From Pseudomonas sp. 10-1B (GTDB taxonomy: Bacteria > Pseudomonadota > Gammaproteobacteria > Pseudomonadales > Pseudomonadaceae), in NCBI RefSeq assembly GCF_000935045.1, contig NZ_JYKS01000032.1, positions 37,639 through 101,638 on the forward strand: DNA of 64,000 bases, read 5' to 3'. This document shows, piece after piece, positions 59,239 through 64,000 of this stretch. Position numbers and translations under genes: made by a program. Within the stretch, counting starts at the first letter, position 1. Each line of letters begins with the position of its first letter. The notes under the pieces are model-generated. The model searched no databases and was not told where the DNA came from. It saw only the letters and a list, made by a program, of their open reading frames with translations.

Positions 59239-60744
59239 TCAGTCTCGCTCGGCGAACAGAGCCTTGACGAACGGCTCGGCTTCGAAGGTGCGCAGGTCGT
59301 CGATGCCTTCACCGACACCGATGAAGCGGATCGGCAGCTTGAACTGCTTGGCCAGGGCGAAGATCACCCCGCCCTTGGCGGTGCCATCCAGCTTGGTCAG
59401 GGCCAGGCCGGTCAGCTCGACGCTCTGGTTGAAGTACTTGGCCTGGCTGATGGCGTTCTGGCCGGTGCCGGCATCGAGTACCAGCAGCACCTCGTGCGGC
59501 GCCTCGGCGTCGAGCTTGCCGATGACCCGGCGCACCTTCTTCAGCTCTTCCATCAGGTTGTCCTTGGTGTGCAGGCGGCCGGCGGTGTCGGCGATCAGCA
59601 CATCGACACCACGGGCCTTGGCGGCCTGCACGGCGTCGAAAATCACCGAGGCGGAATCGGCCCCGGTGTGCTGGGCGATCACCGGGATCTGGTTGCGCTC
59701 GCCCCACACCTGCAACTGCTCGACCGCCGCGGCTCGGAAGGTATCGCCGGCGGCCAGCATCACCTTCTTGCCCTCGAGCTGCAGCTTCTTGGCCAGCTTG
59801 CCGATGGTGGTGGTTTTGCCGGCGCCGTTCACGCCGACCACGAGGATCACGTAGGGCTTGTTCTGCGCCTGCACCACCAGCGGCTGCTCGACCGGGCGCA
59901 GCAGTGCGGCCAGTTCTTCCTGCAGCGACTTGTACAAGGCATCGGCGTCGGCCAGCTGCTTGCGGGCGACCTTCTGGGTCAGGTTCTGGACGATGGTGGA
60001 GGTGGCTTCCACACCGACGTCGGCGGTTAGCAGGCGGGTTTCGATTTCGTCGAGCAGGTCGTCATCGATGACCTTCTTGCCCAGGAACAGGCTGGCCATG
60101 CCCTCGCCAATGCTGGCGCTGGTCTTCGACAGGCCCTGCTTGAGGCGGGCGAAGAAGCCGGGTTTGGCTTGTTCGGCCTGCGCAGGCGCAGCTTCGGCCG
60201 GTGCCGGGGCTGCAGCCACAGGGGCAGCAGGTTCTGGCGCGGGGCGCTCCGGGATGGCGGGCGGCGCTTTCGGCTCCAGGTCCGGCACCAGGGCCACGGG
60301 CTCTTCGGCAACCGGCAGCACCAGGTTGCTGACCGGGGCGGCCGGCTCGACGAATGGGGCAACCTCTACCGGCGCAGCCTGCAAGGGCATGGACGCGACC
60401 GGCTGCGGCGCTGGTGCCACCAGCGGCTGGGAAGCGACCGGTTCGGGCTCAGGGGCCTGCAACGGCTGGGAAGCAACCGGTTCGGGTACTGGCGCCTGGA
60501 CGACCGGGGGCTGGGCGGGTTCGGCGACCGGCTGCGGCTCAGCCAGCGGCGGAATCGCGGGGGCCTGCGGCGCTTCGGCAGCAGAGCCCTCTACCGGAGC
60601 GGCTACAGGTTGCTCGACGGCAGCGGCTTCATTCGCGGGCGAGCCCGCCACAGGTTGCTGCGGTTTCTTGCGAAACCAGCTGAACAGGCCTTTCTTTTCA
60701 CCAGCCTCGGCCGGCGCTTTTTTGTCGTCGTTGGAACCAAACAT
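59239..60744 (-). CDS. ftsY: Signal recognition particle receptor FtsY
   Basis: GTPase that docks SRP-ribosome complexes at the membrane. It has 501 residues. The N-terminal A domain (about 1-190) is Pro/Ala/Glu-rich and holds three 13-residue repeats (residues 84-123, PVASQPLQAP-like) encoded by a 39-bp tandem DNA repeat. The NG domain begins near 195; G1 is GVNGAGKTTTIGKLAKKL, G3 lies in VLIADTAGRLHTKDNL and G4 is ALTKLDGTAKGG. First gene of ftsY-ftsE-ftsX and divergent from the M16 peptidase genes across 231 bp. Confidence 0.97.
   Translation of the reverse strand: MFGSNDDKKAPAEAGEKKGLFSWFRKKPQQPVAGSPANEAAAVEQPVAAPVEGSAAEAPQAPAIPPLAEPQPVAEPAQPPVVQAPVPEPVASQPLQAPEPEPVASQPLVAPAPQPVASMPLQAAPVEVAPFVEPAAPVSNLVLPVAEEPVALVPDLEPKAPPAIPERPAPEPAAPVAAAPAPAEAAPAQAEQAKPGFFARLKQGLSKTSASIGEGMASLFLGKKVIDDDLLDEIETRLLTADVGVEATSTIVQNLTQKVARKQLADADALYKSLQEELAALLRPVEQPLVVQAQNKPYVILVVGVNGAGKTTTIGKLAKKLQLEGKKVMLAAGDTFRAAAVEQLQVWGERNQIPVIAQHTGADSASVIFDAVQAAKARGVDVLIADTAGRLHTKDNLMEELKKVRRVIGKLDAEAPHEVLLVLDAGTGQNAISQAKYFNQSVELTGLALTKLDGTAKGGVIFALAKQFKLPIRFIGVGEGIDDLRTFEAEPFVKALFAERD
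60386..60502. repeat. 39-bp tandem repeat inside ftsY
   Basis: Three degenerate copies starting near 60386, 60425 and 60464 (GGCTGGGAAGCGACCGG-like). The 39-bp period keeps frame and encodes a 13-residue PVASQPL-type repeat in the FtsY A domain. Confidence 0.8.
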
Positions 60745-60975
60745 GGAAGACGGCTATCTCAGGGTAGCGATGGGCCAGCAGTGGCGCATCGGGAATTCTC
60801 TCTACGCAGAACAGACTATCTTGAAGCCGGCTGGTTCATGCGCAACGTTTTGTCTTAGTGTCCTGTGGGCCAGAACGGCGACAGGCATGGTCGCCAGGCA
60901 ACCGGATCAGTATCCTAGCACCTCCTGGCCCGCCGACGCTAAACCCAGCGGGCCGCCGAACAGGTTAAACACCGT

Positions 60976-62331
60976 ATGAATGCTCTAGCCCGCCGCGCCG
61001 CTGGCCTGTTGCTCGGCACGCTCTGCCTGCCGCTCGCGGCCTTCGCCGCCGATGTGCAACCCACCCACGAATTCATCCTCGACAACGGCCTGAAAGTGGT
61101 CGTGCGCGAGGACCATCGCGCCCCGGTGGTGGTCTCGCAGATCTGGTACAAGGTCGGCTCCAGCTACGAAACCCCGGGCCAGACCGGCCTGTCCCACGCG
61201 CTGGAGCACATGATGTTCAAGGGCAGCGCCAAGGTCGGCCCCGGCGAGGCCTCGCGCATCCTGCGTGACCTCGGTGCCGAAGAGAATGCCTTCACCAGCG
61301 ATGACTACACCGCCTACTACCAGGTGCTGGCCCGCGACCGCCTGCCGGTGGCCCTGGAGCTGGAGGCCGACCGCCTGGCCAGCCTGCGCCTTCCCGCCGA
61401 CGAGTTCAGCCGTGAAATCGAGGTAATCAAGGAAGAACGCCGCCTGCGTACCGACGATAAGCCCAACTCAAAGGCATTCGAGCTATTCCGCGCCATGGCC
61501 TACCCGGCCAGCGGCTACCACACCCCGACCATCGGCTGGATGGCCGACCTGGAGCGCATGAAGGTCGAGGAGCTGCGCCACTGGTACGAATCCTGGTACG
61601 CCCCCAACAACGCCACCCTGGTGGTGGTCGGCGATGTCACCGCCGACGAGGTCAAGGGCCTAGCGCAGAAGTACTTCGGCGCCATCCCCAAGCGCGCCGT
61701 GCCGCCAGCCAAGCTGCCGCTGGAGCTGGCCGAGCCTGGCCTGCGCCAGCTGACCCTGCACGTACGCACCCAACTGCCCAGCCTGATCTATGGCTTCAAC
61801 GTGCCCGGCCTGCCTACCGCCAAGGAGCCGCGAACGGTGCACGCCCTGCGCCTGATCTCGGCGCTGCTCGATGGTGGCTACAGCGCGCGCATGCCTGCGC
61901 GCCTGGAGCGTGGCCAGGAACTGGTGGCCGGTGCTTCGTCCAGCTACAACGCCTTCACCCGTGGCGACAGCCTGTTCCTGATTTCGGCCACACCGAACGT
62001 GCAGAAGCAAAAAAGCCTCGCCGACGTCGAGAAAGGCATCTGGCAGTTGCTTGACGAACTCAAGACCACCCCGCCCAGCGCCGAGGAGCTCGAGCGCGTG
62101 CGCGCCCAGGTCATTGCCGGCCTGGTCTATGACCGCGACTCCATCAGCAGCCAGGCCACCACCATTGGCCAACTGGAAACCGTAGGCCTGTCCTGGAAGC
62201 TGATCGACAGCGAGCTGGACGAGCTCAAGCGTGTCACCCCGCAGGACATCCAGAACGCCGCGCGCACCTACTTCACCCGCGAACGCCTGAGCGTTGCCCA
62301 TGTACTGCCCGAGGAGTCCGCCCATGAGTGA
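60976..62331 (+). CDS. M16 zinc peptidase, catalytic subunit
   Basis: Secreted insulinase-family peptidase of 451 residues. The signal peptide ends near AAFAAD (residue 25). The inverted zinc motif HxxEH is intact (His74, Glu77, His78 in LSHALEHMMFKG), with the distal Glu in the downstream helix (ALELEADRLAS). It overlaps the next gene by 8 bp, and that gene encodes a paralogue without the zinc motif, suggesting a heterodimer as in bacterial and mitochondrial processing peptidases. Substrate unknown. Divergent from ftsY. Confidence 0.92.
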   Translation: MNALARRAAGLLLGTLCLPLAAFAADVQPTHEFILDNGLKVVVREDHRAPVVVSQIWYKVGSSYETPGQTGLSHALEHMMFKGSAKVGPGEASRILRDLGAEENAFTSDDYTAYYQVLARDRLPVALELEADRLASLRLPADEFSREIEVIKEERRLRTDDKPNSKAFELFRAMAYPASGYHTPTIGWMADLERMKVEELRHWYESWYAPNNATLVVVGDVTADEVKGLAQKYFGAIPKRAVPPAKLPLELAEPGLRQLTLHVRTQLPSLIYGFNVPGLPTAKEPRTVHALRLISALLDGGYSARMPARLERGQELVAGASSSYNAFTRGDSLFLISATPNVQKQKSLADVEKGIWQLLDELKTTPPSAEELERVRAQVIAGLVYDRDSISSQATTIGQLETVGLSWKLIDSELDELKRVTPQDIQNAARTYFTRERLSVAHVLPEESAHE

Positions 62332-63814
62332 TCGCCGCGCACCACGCCCAACCCTGCTGGCCACGGGCATTCGTGCCCTGGCGCTGGCAGCTGTGCTGGC
62401 CGCCCCGGCCATGGCCGACAATGCCGTCAAGACCGACAGCAGTGCAGCCCGCCCGGCCAACACCCTGCAGTCATTGGCCGAGCTGGATGGCAAGGCACCC
62501 AGCCGGCGCCAGTTGAACATCCAGAACTGGACCACCGCCGAGGGCGCGCGGGTGCTGTTCGTCGAAGCCCGCGAACTGCCGATGTTCGACCTGCGCGTCA
62601 CGTTCGCCGCCGGCAGTAGCCAGGATGGTGGCACGCCAGGGCTGGCCGCCCTGACCAATGCCATGCTCAACGAGGGCGTGGCCGGCAAGGACGTGACCGC
62701 CATCGCCGAAGGCTTCGAAGGCCTGGGCGCAGACTTCGGCAACGGCTCCTACCGCGACATGGCCGTGGCCTCGCTGCGCAGCCTCAGCGCCAAGGACAAG
62801 CGCGAGCCGGCGCTCAAGCTGTTCACCGAGGTGGCGGGCAAGCCAAGCTTCCCCGAAGACGCCCTCAAACGCATCAAGAACCAGATGCTGGCCGGCTTCG
62901 AATACGAGAAGCAGAACCCCGGCAAGATCGCTGGCAAGGCCCTGTTCGGCAAGCTCTACGGCGACCACCCTTATGCCCACCCGAGCGACGGCAGCGCCGA
63001 AAGCATCGACGGCATCACCCTGGCACAACTGCGTGCCTTCCACGCCAAGGCCTACACCGCTGGCAATGCGGTCATCGCCCTGGTCGGCGACCTCAGCCGT
63101 GCCGAAGCCGAAGCCATTGCCGCCCAGGTGTCCGCCGGCCTGCCCAAAGGCCCGGCGCTGGCGACACCAGCCCAGCCCACCGAACCCAAGGCGGGCCTGA
63201 CCCACATCGATTTCCCGTCCAAGCAGACCCACCTGATGCTGGCCGAGCTTGGCATCGACCGCCAGGATCCGGACTGGCCGGCACTGTCGCTGGGCAATCA
63301 GATCCTCGGTGGCGGTGCTTTCGGCACCCGGCTGATGAGCGAGGTGCGTGAAAAGCGCGGCCTTACCTACGGCGTGTACTCGGTGTTCAGCCCGATGCAG
63401 GTGAACGGCCCATTCATGATCAACCTGCAGACCCGTGCCGAACTCAGCGAAGGCACCCTCAAACTGGTCCAGGACATTCTCGCCGATTACCTCAAGACCG
63501 GCCCCACCCAGCAAGAGCTGGACGATGCCAAGCGCGAGCTGGCCGGCAGCTTCCCGCTGTCCAATGCCAGCAACGCCAGCATCGTCGGCCAACTGGGCGC
63601 CATTGGCTTCTACAACCTGCCGCTGACCTGGCTGGAGGACTTCATGCAGCAGTCCCAGGCCCTCACTGTCGAGCAGGTCAAGGCCGCCATGAACAAACAC
63701 CTGTCAGCCAATAAACTGGTGATCGTCACCGTTGGCCCGAAAGTGCCGCAAAAACCGCTGCCAGCCCCCACTGACAAGCCCTCCGAGCAACCGCTCGGGG
63801 TACCGGAGCACTAA
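62324..63814 (+). CDS. M16 peptidase-like protein, non-catalytic partner
   Basis: Secreted M16-family protein of 496 residues from ATG 62324, with a signal peptide ending near APAMADN. At the place of the HxxEH motif it has GLAALTNAMLNEG, so the zinc site is missing. The C-terminal M16 domain keeps the Arg/Tyr motif in REKRGLTYGVYSVF that shapes the partner's active site in M16B heterodimers. It is translationally coupled to the catalytic subunit. rsmD begins at its stop codon (TAATG). Confidence 0.9.
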   Translation: MSDRRAPRPTLLATGIRALALAAVLAAPAMADNAVKTDSSAARPANTLQSLAELDGKAPSRRQLNIQNWTTAEGARVLFVEARELPMFDLRVTFAAGSSQDGGTPGLAALTNAMLNEGVAGKDVTAIAEGFEGLGADFGNGSYRDMAVASLRSLSAKDKREPALKLFTEVAGKPSFPEDALKRIKNQMLAGFEYEKQNPGKIAGKALFGKLYGDHPYAHPSDGSAESIDGITLAQLRAFHAKAYTAGNAVIALVGDLSRAEAEAIAAQVSAGLPKGPALATPAQPTEPKAGLTHIDFPSKQTHLMLAELGIDRQDPDWPALSLGNQILGGGAFGTRLMSEVREKRGLTYGVYSVFSPMQVNGPFMINLQTRAELSEGTLKLVQDILADYLKTGPTQQELDDAKRELAGSFPLSNASNASIVGQLGAIGFYNLPLTWLEDFMQQSQALTVEQVKAAMNKHLSANKLVIVTVGPKVPQKPLPAPTDKPSEQPLGVPEH

Positions 63815-64000
63815 TGCCGAGAACCTCCCCTCCCGCCCGCCCGCAACCGGGCCAAAGCAAGGGCCAGGGCCACCTGCGCATCATCGCCGGCGAGTGGCGC
63901 AGCCGCCGCCTGCCAGTGCCGGAAGGCGAAGGCCTGCGACCAACGCCAGACCGCGTGCGCGAAACCCTGTTCAACTGGCTGGCGCCCTACATCGAAGGTG
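63814..64000 (+). CDS. rsmD: 16S rRNA (guanine966-N2)-methyltransferase RsmD (3' end outside window)
   Basis: Only the first 62 codons are visible. After a basic, Pro/Gln-rich leader, LRIIAGEWRSRRLPVPEGEG and LRPTPDRVRETLFNWLAPYI match the N-terminus of RsmD, which methylates G966 of 16S rRNA with SAM. The ATG overlaps the stop codon of the M16 partner by one base. Confidence 0.93.
   Translation, partial: MPRTSPPARPQPGQSKGQGHLRIIAGEWRSRRLPVPEGEGLRPTPDRVRETLFNWLAPYIEG

Overview
This window is chromosomal backbone DNA from a gamma-proteobacterium, almost certainly a member of the Pseudomonas putida group. The evidence is the high G+C coding sequence, the gene order (bet cluster, hemE-gltDB-damX-aroBK-pilQ...M, ponA-maeB, rpmE-priA-argS, pilT-yggS-proC-yggT-metXW, thiSG-trmB, rpoH-ftsXEY) and the many intergenic palindromes of the Pseudomonas REP type (core GTGGGAGC...GCTCCCAC). 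I place 55 protein genes. The first (betT) and last (rsmD) run off the window. I see no tRNA, rRNA, CRISPR array, insertion sequence or prophage.

Layout. 1-6.5 kb: osmoprotection, with a choline transporter (betT) divergent from betIBA and a perfect BetI-type operator in between. 6.6-13.9 kb: a K+/H+ antiporter, a large mechanosensitive channel, the AMPylase SelO and thioredoxin 2, i.e. osmotic and redox stress. 13.9-15.4 kb: a compact higBA toxin-antitoxin pair, which looks like accessory DNA, beside an orphan ParA ATPase. 15.6-18.4 kb: a LysR regulator divergent from an MFS exporter, then a periplasmic OB-fold protein. 18.5-33 kb (minus strand): hemE, glutamate synthase gltBD, and a run from pilM through a fused pilO-pilP gene and a short pilQ to aroK, aroB and damX. 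33.2-38.9 kb: the bifunctional PBP1a gene, a tandem REP array, malic enzyme, a secreted thermonuclease-like protein and L31. 39-43.9 kb: priA, argS and a SPOR protein. 44-48.6 kb: a TM2 membrane protein, an NlpC/P60 hydrolase, pilT, yggS, proC and yggT. 48.7-53.1 kb: metX-metW and a tightly overlapping DUF4426-rdgB-hemW-DUF3392 run. 53.3-60.7 kb: trmB, thiG, thiS, DUF423, mtgA, rpoH and ftsX-ftsE-ftsY. 60.9-64 kb: an active/inactive pair of M16 peptidases and the start of rsmD.

The genes are mostly housekeeping: cell envelope (mrcA, mtgA, ftsEX, damX, NlpC), type IV pilus, amino acid, haem and thiamine synthesis, translation and stress response. I found no convincing wholly new multi-gene system. 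The places most worth a second look are the five-copy tandem REP-pair array at 35.7-36.3 kb, an intrinsic terminator lying inside the 5' coding region of the nuclease gene, the PilO-PilP fusion whose 3' end overlaps pilQ out of frame, the higBA insertion with a palindrome close to its start codon, overlapping housekeeping and AlgU-type promoters for rpoH, a 42-bp perfect inverted repeat at 45.3 kb, and a separate CAAGCTGCAAG hairpin family seen three times.
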